Shown: positions 25,923 to 35,627, counted from the first letter of the stretch. The stretch: 64,000 nucleotides of DNA from Gemmatimonadaceae bacterium (GCA_020846935.1 JADLCY010000008.1:62001-126000), one strand, 5' to 3'. The notes: generated by a model from the sequence alone, not told the origin. Program-made: numbers and translations.

Positions 25923-27617
25923 TCAGTGCGCGCGCAGGGCCGCGATGCGATCCTCCACGAGGCCGACGAGTTCCGCCATGCCGTCGCGGTCGAAGACGAG
26001 GCGCGCCCCCGCGGCGGCGTACAGCTCGGGGAGCGGACGCGTCCCTCCTAACGCGAGGAACGCCTTGTAGCGACGCATGGTTGCCGCCGGGTCGCGCTGC
26101 GCGTCGCGCCAGAGCTGCAGGGCGCCCATTTGGGCGATGCCGTATTCGATGTAGTAGAACGGCAGTTCGAAGATGTGCAACTGGCGGTACCACCGGGCCA
26201 CGCGCTCCGCTTCGAGTCCGGACCAGTCGACCCCGCGCTCGAACCGCTCGCGCTCGGCGAGCCAGGCCTGGTCGCGGGCCACCGCATCGTGGCCCTGGCC
26301 GCTGGTGTAGATCCAGCGCTGGAACGCGTCGACGCTCGCGATATGCGCGAGGCTGCCGAGGATGTCCTCGAGATGCTCGACCTCGACCGATCGCGCTTCG
26401 TCCGGCGTGTAGTAGCCCGTGGGTGCCACCAGGTGCGGCGCCACCAGCAGCTCCATGCTCATCGACGCCAGCTCCGCCGCCTCGTGTCCGGCTGACCGCT
26501 GCCATAGATATGGCAGCCGGTTCGCCGAGAAATCGTGGAAACAGTGCCCGGCTTCGTGTACCAGCGTGTTCACGTCGTCAGGCACGCCGACCGCGTTCAT
26601 GAAGATGAACGGCTTCTTGCGCCACGACAGGTTGGTGCAGTAGCCGCCCGGTGCCTTGCCGGCGCGCGACGTCAGGTCCAGCAGCCCATCGTTGGACATC
26701 TCGCGGAACCGCGCGCCCAACTCGGCGTCGAGCGTGTCAAAGATGCGCTGGGCGGGCTGCACCAGACCGTTGGCGTCCTGGAACGGTCGCACCGGCTCGC
26801 GCGACTCGAGGTGGACGAGCGTGTCCCACGGACGCACGCGATCCACGCCAAGCGATTGGGCTCGGTGTCGCATCAACCGCTCGACGACAGGCGCCACCGT
26901 GGCTTCGACGGCCTCGTGAAAGCGGGCGCAGTCGTCCGGCGTGTAGTCGAACCGATGCTTGGCGCGGAACGCATACTGCATGAAGTCCGGAAAACCCGCG
27001 TTCGATGCAATGCGTTGCCGCACGGCATACATGCGGTCGAACAGCCCGACGAGTTCGTCGCGAATGCCGAGGTAGGCCGCCGCGCCCGCACGAAAGGCGC
27101 GCTCGCGGACCGAACGGTCACGTTCCTTGAGGAACGGCTGCAGCTGCGGCACCGTCAGCGCCTGGCCGTCCCACGCGACCGTGAGATTGCCGGTGGCCTT
27201 TTGGTAGCCGGCGGTGAACTCCTCGAGTTCGGCGAAGAGCGGCACGTTGGCTTCGCGGAAGATCTCGATGTCGGTCCGGAACTCCCGCGTGACCATCTCC
27301 ATCTGAGGTGGGACGGAGCCGGCGTCGACGAGTCGTTGCGCGAGACGGACGTGCTGCTCCATCACGTTCGGGAAGATCTCGGACGACCAACGCAGGTTGA
27401 CCGCCTCCTTTACCGGATCGGCCGTGTCGCAGGTGTAGTCGATCATCGCGATGGTGGCCGCTTCTTCCACCACCTCCTGCAGCGCGGACCACCGGGCCAG
27501 CCAGGCCTCCAGGTCGTCGATCGGGGCCATCGCCAGTTCCTCGTACAGCGGCGCGAGGTCGCTCCACGTGGCGTGCGCGAGGTCGGCTGGGGTGGACGGC
27601 GGCGTTATGGACGTCAT
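25923..27617 (-). CDS. M3 family oligoendopeptidase (PepF-like)
   Basis: A 564-residue zinc metallopeptidase that degrades oligopeptides in the cytoplasm. The HExxH site is VHEAGHCFHDF (about residues 353-363), and the third ligand is in ELASMSMELL, about 25 residues later. The N-terminal oligo-peptidase helices (DLAPLYEELAMAPIDDLEAW) and the C-terminal IEYGIAQMGALQLWRDAQRD are typical. Length is close to that of PepF. The ATG at 27617 is chosen because the upstream 42 residues are not conserved in character. No signal peptide is present. Confidence 0.94.
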   Translation of the reverse strand: MTSITPPSTPADLAHATWSDLAPLYEELAMAPIDDLEAWLARWSALQEVVEEAATIAMIDYTCDTADPVKEAVNLRWSSEIFPNVMEQHVRLAQRLVDAGSVPPQMEMVTREFRTDIEIFREANVPLFAELEEFTAGYQKATGNLTVAWDGQALTVPQLQPFLKERDRSVRERAFRAGAAAYLGIRDELVGLFDRMYAVRQRIASNAGFPDFMQYAFRAKHRFDYTPDDCARFHEAVEATVAPVVERLMRHRAQSLGVDRVRPWDTLVHLESREPVRPFQDANGLVQPAQRIFDTLDAELGARFREMSNDGLLDLTSRAGKAPGGYCTNLSWRKKPFIFMNAVGVPDDVNTLVHEAGHCFHDFSANRLPYLWQRSAGHEAAELASMSMELLVAPHLVAPTGYYTPDEARSVEVEHLEDILGSLAHIASVDAFQRWIYTSGQGHDAVARDQAWLAERERFERGVDWSGLEAERVARWYRQLHIFELPFYYIEYGIAQMGALQLWRDAQRDPAATMRRYKAFLALGGTRPLPELYAAAGARLVFDRDGMAELVGLVEDRIAALRAH

Positions 27618-27873
27618 GCTCGATCTGGTGTCGATGAAGGGGATCGGTCGTTTTGGCCGACTCGCGATTCCCGGGCGCTGCAAGGTAATGGCCCGGCCAG
27701 CGGGCAAGTCAGACGAGCCCAGAACATGACGTGCAAGCGTCACGTGAGCGACACATCACCGGGGGCGTGGACTGCGTTTCTGACACACGGGTCGTCCCGA
27801 GACGCGAACGCCGTTCTGCAGTGTCGGGCGGCGTCGTCCGATACTGAGAACGCCGACTCCGTGCCATCAACCC
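27618..27873. other. Intergenic region, divergent promoters
   Basis: A gap of 256 bases between the leftward M3 peptidase and the rightward HDOD regulator. It holds an imperfect palindrome TGACG-TGCAAG-CGTCA at 27728-27743. I see no protein-like frame. Confidence 0.4.
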
Positions 27874-29097
27874 ATGTCCGACATCTTCCTCGTCCGCCAG
27901 CCCGTCTTCGACCGCAGCGATTCTGCGGTCGGATACGAGCTGCGTTTCAGGCCGTCGGATGACGGAAGTGACCCGTTTGCAAGAAGTTACATGAGCGGGT
28001 CGTTCGAGTTCCTTCGCTCGGGCCTCCCGGCCTGGGTGCGCGCTTCACGCCCGCAGCTCGTCGACGGGATCTTCGATACGCCGGAACCGCAGGCCCTGGT
28101 CGTGCTGATTCCCCCGGAGGTAGGGGCAGACGACGAGGTGGTGGAGCGGGTCGCCGCGCTGTCGCGCCGAGGCGTGCGGGTGGTGCTGGACGAGTTCGAG
28201 CTGCCCAAGGCGCCGGGGGCACCGATTCTCCGCCTGTTGCAGCTGGCGGCGATGGTGCGCATCGACCTGCGCGTTCAGGATCCGAGCGTGCTCGGCTCGC
28301 TGGTGAGCGCCCTCAAGCGCCAGCAAAAGCGGGTGGTCGCCGACCACGTGCTCGACGCCAAGCTGCACCGGGCTTGTGTGGAACTCGGGTTCGAGATCTT
28401 CCAGGGGCCGCACTTCAGCCGCCCGGAGCCGCTGCCGGCCGCGGAGATTCCCACGTCGACCGCGGCGGCGTTGCGGCTGCTCGCGCTGGCTCGCGACCCG
28501 AAGACGTCGGAGCGGGAGCTGGAACGCGTCATCAGCGCCGACCCCGGCATCACGTATCAATTGCTGCGCATCGTGAACTCGGCGGCGCTGGGTGGGCGCG
28601 GAATCACGTCCATTCCGCACGCGCTGCGCCTGGTGGGGCGCGACAACGTCATTCGTTGGCTGGCGCTGGCGTCGGCCACTTCGCGCACCGGCAAGCGTGG
28701 CGTGGACGACGAGTTGATCCGGCAGGCCGTGCAGCGCGCCAGGTTCTGCGAGCAGCTCGCCCTTCCGGCCACGGGCCTGGACAAGGGGACGCTCTTCCTG
28801 ATGGGGCTGTTCTCGTTGCTCGACGCGGTCTTCCGGATGCCGATGTCAGAGGTGCTCGAGCGCGTGAGCCTCAGCGACGAGGTGAAGCAGGCCCTGCTCG
28901 ACCGCACCGGTCCCTACGCCGACCCGTTGGTCGTGGTGGAGTCCTACGAACTCGGACTGTGGGAGTCGGCGTCGGAGGCAGGCGCGCGCATCGGGCTCGA
29001 TGCCGCGCACCTGCCGACGCTGTACTCCGAGTGTGTGCAGTGGGCCGCGGAGCAGATGCCGACGAGCAAGCAGCCGGCGGTGGCAAAGGCGAGTTAG
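27874..29097 (+). CDS. EAL-like/HDOD (YuxH-type) signalling protein
   Basis: A 407-residue two-domain protein. The first half (about 1-190) resembles an EAL domain, FLVRQPVFDRSDSAVGYELR and VRVVLDEFELPKAPGAP, but the catalytic EAL motif and metal ligands are missing (YELRF replaces ELL/EAL), so it is probably a degenerate, non-hydrolytic domain. The second half is an HDOD domain, with TSERELERVISADPGITYQL, LLRIVNSAALGGRGITSI and HALRLVGRDNVIRWL. Such YuxH-type proteins take part in cyclic di-GMP-related and motility control. The ATG at 27874 is 100 or more bases from the upstream gene. Confidence 0.9.
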   Translation: MSDIFLVRQPVFDRSDSAVGYELRFRPSDDGSDPFARSYMSGSFEFLRSGLPAWVRASRPQLVDGIFDTPEPQALVVLIPPEVGADDEVVERVAALSRRGVRVVLDEFELPKAPGAPILRLLQLAAMVRIDLRVQDPSVLGSLVSALKRQQKRVVADHVLDAKLHRACVELGFEIFQGPHFSRPEPLPAAEIPTSTAAALRLLALARDPKTSERELERVISADPGITYQLLRIVNSAALGGRGITSIPHALRLVGRDNVIRWLALASATSRTGKRGVDDELIRQAVQRARFCEQLALPATGLDKGTLFLMGLFSLLDAVFRMPMSEVLERVSLSDEVKQALLDRTGPYADPLVVVESYELGLWESASEAGARIGLDAAHLPTLYSECVQWAAEQMPTSKQPAVAKAS

Positions 29098-29109
29098 GCG
29101 CGCCGCCCT

Positions 29110-30360
29110 CTACTCGTAGCGCAGCGCGTCGATCGGGTCGAGCCGCGCGGCGCGCGAGGCGGGAAAGAGGCCGAACAGAATGCCCGTCAGGCCGCTGGCC
29201 AGCAGCGCCGCGACAATCGCGCCTGGCGGAATGGACGCCTGGAGCGGCGTGGCGCTGCGGATGATCAGGGACACGAGTGCGCCCATCACCAGTCCCACCA
29301 TCGCGCCGATCGCGGTGAGCGTGGCGGCTTCGACCAGGAACTGCCACAGGATGATGCCTCGTGTGGCGCCCAGCGCCTTGCGCACGCCGATCTCGCGCGT
29401 GCGCTCGGTGACGCTGATCATCATGATCGCCACGACGCCCACGCCGCCCACGATCAGGCCGATCCCCGAGAGCGTCAGCATGACGAGGAAGAACACGCCC
29501 GTCATCTTGCCCCACGTCTCGAACAGCTTGTCCTGCGTGAAGACCGCGAATGTGTTGTCCTGCGAGGGACGCAGCCCGCGCGAGGAGCGCAGCGTGGCGA
29601 CGACATCGTCGACGGCTTCGTCGCGCGTAAAGCCAGCGCGCGGTTTGACGGTGAAGTCGATCCACTCGATCCAGATGTTCAGGTACTTGCTGCCGGTGCT
29701 GAACGGCACGTAGGCACGGGGGCTCGGGCTGCTCATGAAGTCGCCGCCACCCTTGAACACGCCGATGACTTCGAACGGTGACCGATTCACCGTGACGACC
29801 TTGCCCAGCGGGTCGCTCTCCTCGCCGAACAGGCGCTTCTTCATTTCTTCGTTGATCACGAGCACGCGCGCCGAGTTCATGTCTTCGGCCGGCGTGAAGT
29901 TGCGCCCCTCGATGATGTCGCCGCCGCTGGTCTCGAGCCAGTCGGAAGTGGTCGCCGACACGCGAGCGGAGGGAAGCTGGCGGTCGAAGTATTTCATGGC
30001 GGCGTTGGCGCCGCTGCTGACGTTGACGCCCTGAATGCTGGGCAGCCGCCGGATGCTTGCCGCCTCGCTGACTCGCAACGGAGGGTTGTTCCGCCACTTG
30101 CACGTGTCGCCGGTGTCGTCGCAGGCCTCGAGCGAAATCGGAAAGCGATTGACGAAGAACGTCGTGGGGCCGGCCTTCTCGAACTCCGAGGCCACGCCCC
30201 GGTTGATGCCGTGGATCGCGGCCGACATCACCACGACCACGAACACGCCGATCGCGATGCCGAGGATCGTGAGCGCTGCCCGCACGCGATTGGCGCGGAG
30301 CGCATCGATGGCGATGACCACACCCTCGAAGAGGCCGGAGATGCGCGAACCCAGCGCCAT
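29110..30360 (-). CDS. MacB-like ABC transporter permease
   Basis: A 416-residue FtsX/MacB-type permease. It has one N-terminal membrane segment (AALTILGIAIGVFVVVVMSA, about 29-48), a large periplasmic MacB_PCD domain (about 50-270) and three C-terminal segments (VMLTLSGIGLIVGGVGVVAI, FLVEAATLTAIGAMVGLVMG and IVAALLASGLTGILFGLFPA). The conserved ERTREIGVRKALGATRG cytoplasmic loop is complete, as is the C-terminal LDPIDALRYE. These proteins move lipoproteins, toxins or peptides mechanically, with an ATPase. No ATPase gene is adjacent in the window. It begins 2 bases after the paralogous permease gene. Confidence 0.93.
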   Translation of the reverse strand: MALGSRISGLFEGVVIAIDALRANRVRAALTILGIAIGVFVVVVMSAAIHGINRGVASEFEKAGPTTFFVNRFPISLEACDDTGDTCKWRNNPPLRVSEAASIRRLPSIQGVNVSSGANAAMKYFDRQLPSARVSATTSDWLETSGGDIIEGRNFTPAEDMNSARVLVINEEMKKRLFGEESDPLGKVVTVNRSPFEVIGVFKGGGDFMSSPSPRAYVPFSTGSKYLNIWIEWIDFTVKPRAGFTRDEAVDDVVATLRSSRGLRPSQDNTFAVFTQDKLFETWGKMTGVFFLVMLTLSGIGLIVGGVGVVAIMMISVTERTREIGVRKALGATRGIILWQFLVEAATLTAIGAMVGLVMGALVSLIIRSATPLQASIPPGAIVAALLASGLTGILFGLFPASRAARLDPIDALRYE

Positions 30361-30362
30361 GT

Positions 30363-31604
30363 CTACTCCTGCCGCAGCGCGGCCACGGGGTCGAGGCGCG
30401 AGGCGCGGCTCGCCGGGTACACGCCGCTGATGATACCCACACCACCGCCCACCAGCACCGCCACGACCACCGACCAGGTTTCCACCGCCGTGGGCAGCGG
30501 CGAGACGGCGGCGATCAGTCGGGCGAGGCCGAACCCGACCGCGATCCCGAGCGAGGCACCGATCACGGCGAGCGTGGTGGACTCGACGAGGAACTGCGAG
30601 AGGATGTCGCGCCGCCGGGCGCCCAGCGCCTTGCGCACGCCGATCTCCCGCGTTCGCTCGGCGACCGCCACGAGCATGATGTTCATGATCACGATCGAAC
30701 CCACGAGCAGGCCGATCGCCGGGAGCGCGATGCCCGCCATCACCAGGAATCCCTGGATCTTGTTCCAGAACTCGAGCGCGCTATCGGAGGTCTGGAGGGA
30801 GAAGTTGTCTTTCTGCGACGGTCGGAGCCCGCGGTGCGCCCGCATGAACTGGCGGATGTCTTCCATCGTCGCCTGCATCTGCAGCTCGTCAGGCAACTTG
30901 ATGATGATGCCGTCGATGATTCCCGGTGCGTTCACCAGTCGCCGCGCCGGCGTCTTGTAGGGCGCCACGGCAAACTTGTCGAGCGAAATCCCGAAGGCGC
31001 TGCCCTGCTTCTCGGCCACGCCGATTACCTGATAGGGAATGCTGCCGATCTTGAGTTCGCGTCCGATCGGGTCGAGCCCCTTGAAGAAGTGGTCATTGAG
31101 GTCCTGCCCGATGACCACGACCGGGGAGCCCAGGTCGTACTCCTGTGCCGTCGGGAAGCGGCCCGCCGAGAGGCCCATGTTCTTCTGGGCGAACCAGTCG
31201 CCGTCCACTACGGTCAGGCTGATCTCACGCGGTCTGGCGTAGCGCGACTCGACGGTTGCGTTGTCCTCGGAGTAGTACGCCCACGAGGCAGTCGCCGGCA
31301 GCTCGTCCAGCACGGGCTTGATGTCCGCTTCCCGCAGTCGGGGTCGCGCGTTCCATTCCCGCCACTCGGAGTCGTCGATGTCGCCCATGGTGATGTTGGG
31401 CCGACGCCGCAACTCGAAGGAGTTCTTGGGGATGAGCTTGCCGACGAGGTCGTCTTCCATGAAGCGCCCCATGCCGCTCACGATCGAGACGATCGCGATC
31501 AGGAACATCACGCCGATCGTGACGCCGAGCAGGGTGAAGAAGCTTTTGAGCTTCTGAGCCCTGATCTGGGCAAGCGCGAGGCGTATGGCTTCGTAAATCG
31601 ACAT
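30363..31604 (-). CDS. MacB-like ABC transporter permease
   Basis: A 413-residue paralogue of the downstream permease with the same layout. The N-terminus MSIYEAIRLALAQIRAQKLK precedes TM1 (FFTLLGVTIGVMFLIAIVSI), a periplasmic MacB_PCD domain (about 45-270), and three C-terminal segments. The loop ERTREIGVRKALGARRRDIL and the ending LDPVAALRQE are family signatures. Two such permeases in a row with an ATPase elsewhere is a common arrangement in this kind of genome. The pair is separated by 2 bases, so it is surely one operon. Confidence 0.93.
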   Translation of the reverse strand: MSIYEAIRLALAQIRAQKLKSFFTLLGVTIGVMFLIAIVSIVSGMGRFMEDDLVGKLIPKNSFELRRRPNITMGDIDDSEWREWNARPRLREADIKPVLDELPATASWAYYSEDNATVESRYARPREISLTVVDGDWFAQKNMGLSAGRFPTAQEYDLGSPVVVIGQDLNDHFFKGLDPIGRELKIGSIPYQVIGVAEKQGSAFGISLDKFAVAPYKTPARRLVNAPGIIDGIIIKLPDELQMQATMEDIRQFMRAHRGLRPSQKDNFSLQTSDSALEFWNKIQGFLVMAGIALPAIGLLVGSIVIMNIMLVAVAERTREIGVRKALGARRRDILSQFLVESTTLAVIGASLGIAVGFGLARLIAAVSPLPTAVETWSVVVAVLVGGGVGIISGVYPASRASRLDPVAALRQE

Positions 31605-31708
31605 GGTTTCGAGGCATACGCGCGCGTCGCCGGGGGGGTTTCATGGCCACCCCCAGGGGCCTGGGCGGCGGCGCCTCACCTGACCGGGCCTTACGCCGCC
31701 GCCGCGCC

Positions 31709-32923
31709 CTATCGATACAGGCGGAACGCCTTGACCTGCTCCGCGAACGCGGCCGACTCCCGGTCGAGGATCGGGATCAGCGCTTCGACCCCACCTTCGG
31801 TTTCGACCGCCTTGCGCAGTCGGTCAGAGCCGGCCAGTCGGTCGATCGCGCTTTCGCGCCACTTGAAGTCGGTCGGGTGCCGGCGATAGATGGCGCGCAA
31901 CATGTGCAGGCCCACCACATGCGGCTTGACCAGCTCGCGATCGCTCACGACGACCACCAGGACGGGCACCGTTTCGCCGCCGAACTTGAAGCCGGCCTCG
32001 ACGCGCTGGCTCGTCGAGTCGAACACGACACCCGGGATGTTCTTCGCGTTGAGTTCCTTCGCGATCGCACCGGCGTCGGTGAGCCACGACGCCCCGACCA
32101 TCTGGAAGGGCATCTGCATGCCGCGCCCTTCATTGAGGTTGGTGCCTTCGAAGAACACCGTGCCCGTGTAGATCACCGCGGCGTCGCCGGAGCGGATGTT
32201 GGGAGACGGATTGATCCAGCCCAGTCCCGTTTCGTTCCACCACATGGTGGGGCGGTAGTTCTGCATCGGCACCACGGTGAGGTCGGCCTTGACCTGCCCG
32301 GACTTCACGAGGTAGTTGGCCAGTTCGCCGATCGTGAGTCCGTAGCGCATCGCCACCGGGTACTGGCCCACAAATGAGCGGAACTTCGGGTCGAGGACGC
32401 CGCCTTCGATACGGTCACCGCGAATGAGGTTTGGCCGATCGAGCACGATGAACGGCTTCTTTGCCGCCTCGGCGGCGAGGGCCATCGTCCACGGGTAGGT
32501 GTAGACGCGCGCGCCGACCTCCTGGATGTCGAACACGAGCACGTCGACGTCCTTGAGCATGTCCGCTGTCGGGATGCGCGTGTCGCCGTAGAGTGAGTAG
32601 ACGGGGACACCGGTCGCCGAGTCCACGGACGACGCGATGTGGTCCCCGGCTCGCGCCACGCCACGGATGCCGTGTTCGGGGCCGTAAAGCGCCGTGAGTT
32701 TCACACCCGGGGCGCGGAACAGCAGGTCGACGGTGCTGCGGCCCATCGGCCCAACGCCCGTGTGGTTGGTGATCAGCCCGACGCGTTTGCCGCGCACGAG
32801 GTGCAGGGAATCGCTGAGGAGCACTTCGAGACCCGTGCGCACGCGCGGCCCCTGGGCCGACACGAACGAGGGGGCCAGCATCGCGAGGAACGCGACCAAG
32901 CGGAGAAGGGTGCGGAGGCGCAT
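31709..32923 (-). CDS. namZ: DUF1343 exo-beta-N-acetylmuramidase (NamZ-like)
   Basis: A 404-residue exported protein with signal peptide MRLRTLLRLVAFLAMLAPSF ending FVSAQG. The DUF1343 family includes NamZ, which releases terminal MurNAc from peptidoglycan fragments. Family motifs are GKRVGLITNHTGV, LYGPEHGIRGVARAGD, VLVFDIQEVGARVYTYP, VLDRPNLIRGDRIEGGVLD and IRSGDAAVIYTGTVFFEGTN with the acidic residues of the active site. The ATG at 32923 is preceded by normal promoter space shared with the divergent mtgA. It acts in the periplasm during cell-wall recycling. Confidence 0.92.
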   Translation of the reverse strand: MRLRTLLRLVAFLAMLAPSFVSAQGPRVRTGLEVLLSDSLHLVRGKRVGLITNHTGVGPMGRSTVDLLFRAPGVKLTALYGPEHGIRGVARAGDHIASSVDSATGVPVYSLYGDTRIPTADMLKDVDVLVFDIQEVGARVYTYPWTMALAAEAAKKPFIVLDRPNLIRGDRIEGGVLDPKFRSFVGQYPVAMRYGLTIGELANYLVKSGQVKADLTVVPMQNYRPTMWWNETGLGWINPSPNIRSGDAAVIYTGTVFFEGTNLNEGRGMQMPFQMVGASWLTDAGAIAKELNAKNIPGVVFDSTSQRVEAGFKFGGETVPVLVVVVSDRELVKPHVVGLHMLRAIYRRHPTDFKWRESAIDRLAGSDRLRKAVETEGGVEALIPILDRESAAFAEQVKAFRLYR

Positions 32924-33067
32924 GCCGGATGATACCCCCACGCGCGGGGGGGCTCCATGCCTCTCGCTCGAGCAGGTAGAGACCAGGGCCGATACGCCGC
33001 GCGGCAGGGAACCATTGGTCGGAGTGGCCCCCTCCCCGCCCTGGCTTCGCCTGGCCAGTTTTCGCGC

Positions 33068-33787
33068 GTGAAGACCGGGCTCCTCCGCCGCCTGTGGCGC
33101 ATTGCGCTCATTGCCGCCGCGGTCCTCTTGATCGGGCCAGTGGTGCTCGCGCTTCCGCTCAACTTTGTGCAGCCGTTCACTACGATGGTGATGCTGCGTC
33201 GAGCGGTACAGCGCCTCATGGCGGGCAAGCGTCCGGTGTATCCTCGGCGCGATGTGGTGGCGCACGACGCGATCTCGGACCATCTGCGGCGAGCGGTCCT
33301 GGCCAGCGAGGACGACCGATTCTACCTGCATTACGGTTTTGACCTGACGGAGATCGAGAAGGCGCTGGAGAAGGCCAGGCGTGGCCGGCGACTCCGCGGC
33401 GCCTCGACCATCACGCAGCAGGTGGCGAAGAACCTGTTTCTGTGGGAGGGGCGGTCGTTTGTGCGGAAGGGATACGAGGCGTACCTGACCCTGGTGCTGG
33501 AGACGTGCCTGTCGAAGGACCGCATCCTCGACATCTATCTCAACCTGGCGGAGTGGGGCGACGGGGTGTTTGGCGCGGAGATGGCTGCGCGCACGCATTT
33601 CAGGAAGTCGGCGAAGGCGTTGACGCGCGAGGAGTCGGCGCGCCTGGCCGCGGTGCTGCCGTCGCCCTTGCGCTGGTCGCCGCGGGGTTCGCTGGCCACG
33701 CGGCGGGCATCGACGATTCTTGCGCGGATGCAGTACGCCGCACCGCGCGAAGCGCCGCCTGCTCCAACGCGCAGGAGCAAACGCTGA
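33068..33787 (+). CDS. mtgA: Monofunctional peptidoglycan transglycosylase MtgA
   Basis: A 239-residue GT51 transglycosylase that polymerises lipid II glycan strands. A single N-terminal membrane segment (LIAAAVLLIGPVVLALPLNF) anchors the catalytic domain. Motif 1 is LASEDDRFYLHYGFDLTEIE with the catalytic Glu, motif 2 is [20 protein letters not shown], and motif 4 is [20 protein letters not shown]. The GTG at 33068 starts right before VKTGLLRRLWR, giving the usual 240-residue length. The gene is divergent from the NamZ-like gene. A broken second copy lies at 36122-36655. Confidence 0.95.
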   Translation: MKTGLLRRLWRIALIAAAVLLIGPVVLALPLNFVQPFTTMVMLRRAVQRLMAGKRPVYPRRDVVAHDAISDHLRRAVLASEDDRFYLHYGFDLTEIEKALEKARRGRRLRGASTITQQVAKNLFLWEGRSFVRKGYEAYLTLVLETCLSKDRILDIYLNLAEWGDGVFGAEMAARTHFRKSAKALTREESARLAAVLPSPLRWSPRGSLATRRASTILARMQYAAPREAPPAPTRRSKR

Positions 33788-33837
33788 GCCAAGAAGCTCG
33801 CCGGCCATTCGACCGTGGGTCGTCTGCTGCTGCGCTC

Positions 33838-33958
33838 GTGGCAACTGCAGCTCCCAGCCAGGGCGAGGATCGTCGGAGCTGGTGAACGAATGATCTACGT
33901 GGTTCAGCGCACGGATGACGACCTCGAGACCTCAGCACCCACCCCAGGAAGGGGCCTC
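33838..33958 (+). pseudogene. C-terminal remnant of a beta-propeller gene
   Basis: About 40 codons downstream of mtgA (QLQLPARARIVGAGERMIYVV, QRTDDDLETSA) match the C-terminus of the intact propeller at 36894-37994 (QLQLPARARIVGFGERRVYVA, QRNDDDLETLS), including at the DNA level. Nothing of the rest of the propeller remains here. It has no start codon of its own and is not expected to be functional. Confidence 0.75.
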
Positions 33959-34010
33959 CGGGAATCCCGGGTCGATTCAGAATGCTCCATTTCGGCGTGC
34001 GCGCTCGAAG

Positions 34011-34463
34011 CTACTTGGCCGGGGAGCGTTGCATTCGCGACAGAATGTCGTCAACGCTGTCCCACATCGCGACCCTGCGTATGCTCGAGAGTCCGATTGC
34101 GCTCATGACAACGCGGCCGTTCACAATCAGGTGCTCGCTGGGGATGTCGCTACTCGGCCAGTCGCGCACTACTCCGGATACGGGAATCCGCTGCCGCTGC
34201 AGGGCCATCTTCGTGTCTTGTTTCGGGGCCTTGTCAAGCATGAGGAACAGCGAGACGCTCCCGTCATTCGCGAGGGCTTCCCAACGTGAGAACATTGTGG
34301 AGCACGAGAAGCACATTTCCGCCTCGTACACCAGAACCATGTTCGCACTGGCCGTGGAGGTGGCGACCGCTGACGCAATCGTTCGGCCGTCGTAGAGTCG
34401 TTGACCCAGCAGCGAGGCCTCATTTCCGTTGCCGCAGCTCACCGCAGCGAGTGCCCCCAACAT
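34011..34463 (-). CDS. Thioredoxin-like CxxC lipoprotein
   Basis: A 150-residue protein with a lipobox-like start MLGALAAVSCGNG (Cys10, though the n-region lacks basic residues) and the motif YEAEMCFSCSTMFSRWEALA with a redox CxxC at Cys51 and Cys54. The following VSLFLMLDKAP, IPVSGVVRDWP and PSEHLIVNGRVVMSAIGL suggest a thioredoxin-like fold with a cis-Pro region near PSEH. CACAAGGGG gives a ribosome binding site. The gene is 36 bases after the propeller gene and in the same frame, so it is the third gene of the peptide-propeller operon. A broken copy lies at 38140-38417. Confidence 0.7.
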   Translation of the reverse strand: MLGALAAVSCGNGNEASLLGQRLYDGRTIASAVATSTASANMVLVYEAEMCFSCSTMFSRWEALANDGSVSLFLMLDKAPKQDTKMALQRQRIPVSGVVRDWPSSDIPSEHLIVNGRVVMSAIGLSSIRRVAMWDSVDDILSRMQRSPAK

Positions 34464-34499
34464 CCCCTTGTGAGCCGTAAACGCACCGAGGGCATCGCG

Positions 34500-35627
34500 T
34501 CAGTCTCGCCAGCACGCAGACGAGTCGATCCGCTTGGCCTGAACGATCGTCGTTGGCGCTCCCGCGGGCTCTACGGCCTGCAGGAGGAGGAACACCGTAT
34601 CTCCCACGACGTCTACCCACGGTTGGGGGTCTGTGATGAGAGTGAGCGACGCATCGCTGCACGCCCGGCGACGCTGGAGGTCAACGAGCGACAGCCACAG
34701 GCGCCCGGTCATTCGATTGGAGGCAAAGGTTTGGTCGACTGACGTCAGCGCCAGGATCGATGGATCCCCCGTGCGAGCGAGAAGGAAGGGATACGAAGGC
34801 TGATACGCGGCTCGCTGCTGAGACGCAGGGTCATCGTCCGTCACACCGTTGACCAGCTCCGGCATCGCCCCACGCCTGGACTTCACCGGTACAGCGATGC
34901 TGTCAAAGGGGCCCGTCAGCGGCCCGAAGTAGAGGAAGTCCGAATTCTGGACCATGACCGCAACGCGCGACGTGTCGAGAGGCACTAGCGCCAGAAATGA
35001 CAGCATGTTGTCGACCGCAAGAGATCGCCCCATCATCGAGGTGAACGGCCCGCCGTGTACCCGCTCGCTGCCGACAACCCTCTCGACGGTGGTCCGGGCG
35101 CCACGGTCGATCAAGCGGAAGAACGCGGCGCTGCCGCCCATCGCCAGGAAACTGGAGCCTGCAGGCCTCGATGCCTCCGACAAGACGGTGCCAGAAGGGA
35201 ATGCCAAGGTCTTGTGTCGCGATCCGTCGCTAACCCCGACCTGTGACTCGCTCACCTTCACGACGAACGGGCCGCGCGACCACTCGTCCGGGCCCGGACC
35301 TCGCCTCCCAATGGCAGCGAGCCGACGGCCATCACGGGCGAAGCGATGGAGAACGCCGTTTCGCCGATCCGCAATGAGGAAAGAGCCATCGGGACCGATG
35401 GCGAACCCAGAGGGCTCGGCAACGAACGCGGACTCCGATTCCTGCAGTACAATGCTGTCGAGCGCCACCAGGCCCGGGCGCGGAGAACGGTCCTCTGCCT
35501 TGCTACCACCACAAGCCGCTGCAAGCAACACGGCTCCGGTCAGAGCTTGCCGAGTCTTCGCGCGGCCCCGGCGCGGCAGGCATCTCGAGACGCAGGTCGC
35601 GAGATGCCTGACAGTTGCTATCCGCAC
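34500..35627 (-). CDS. 6-bladed beta-propeller lipoprotein
   Basis: A 375-residue protein. The lipobox ALTGAVLLAAACGG places the lipidated Cys at about residue 39. Blades include AEPSGFAIGPDGSFLIADRR, GVLHRFARDGRRLAAIGRRG and the G-P-G-P-D-E-W turn typical of NHL-like 6-bladed propellers (PF17170-like). Its GTG start at 35627 overlaps the 3' end of the six-cysteine peptide gene by 10 bases, which implies translational coupling; the frame is open further upstream but without protein character. Propellers of this kind in Bacteroidetes sit beside small cysteine-rich peptides. Start choice is inferred. Confidence 0.78.
   Translation of the reverse strand: MRIATVRHLATCVSRCLPRRGRAKTRQALTGAVLLAAACGGSKAEDRSPRPGLVALDSIVLQESESAFVAEPSGFAIGPDGSFLIADRRNGVLHRFARDGRRLAAIGRRGPGPDEWSRGPFVVKVSESQVGVSDGSRHKTLAFPSGTVLSEASRPAGSSFLAMGGSAAFFRLIDRGARTTVERVVGSERVHGGPFTSMMGRSLAVDNMLSFLALVPLDTSRVAVMVQNSDFLYFGPLTGPFDSIAVPVKSRRGAMPELVNGVTDDDPASQQRAAYQPSYPFLLARTGDPSILALTSVDQTFASNRMTGRLWLSLVDLQRRRACSDASLTLITDPQPWVDVVGDTVFLLLQAVEPAGAPTTIVQAKRIDSSACWRD

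Noticed and set aside
26535-27962. 475-codon plus-strand frame opposite the M3 peptidase
   Set aside because: The minus strand has the HEAGH zinc site and full family layout; the plus frame is a shadow.
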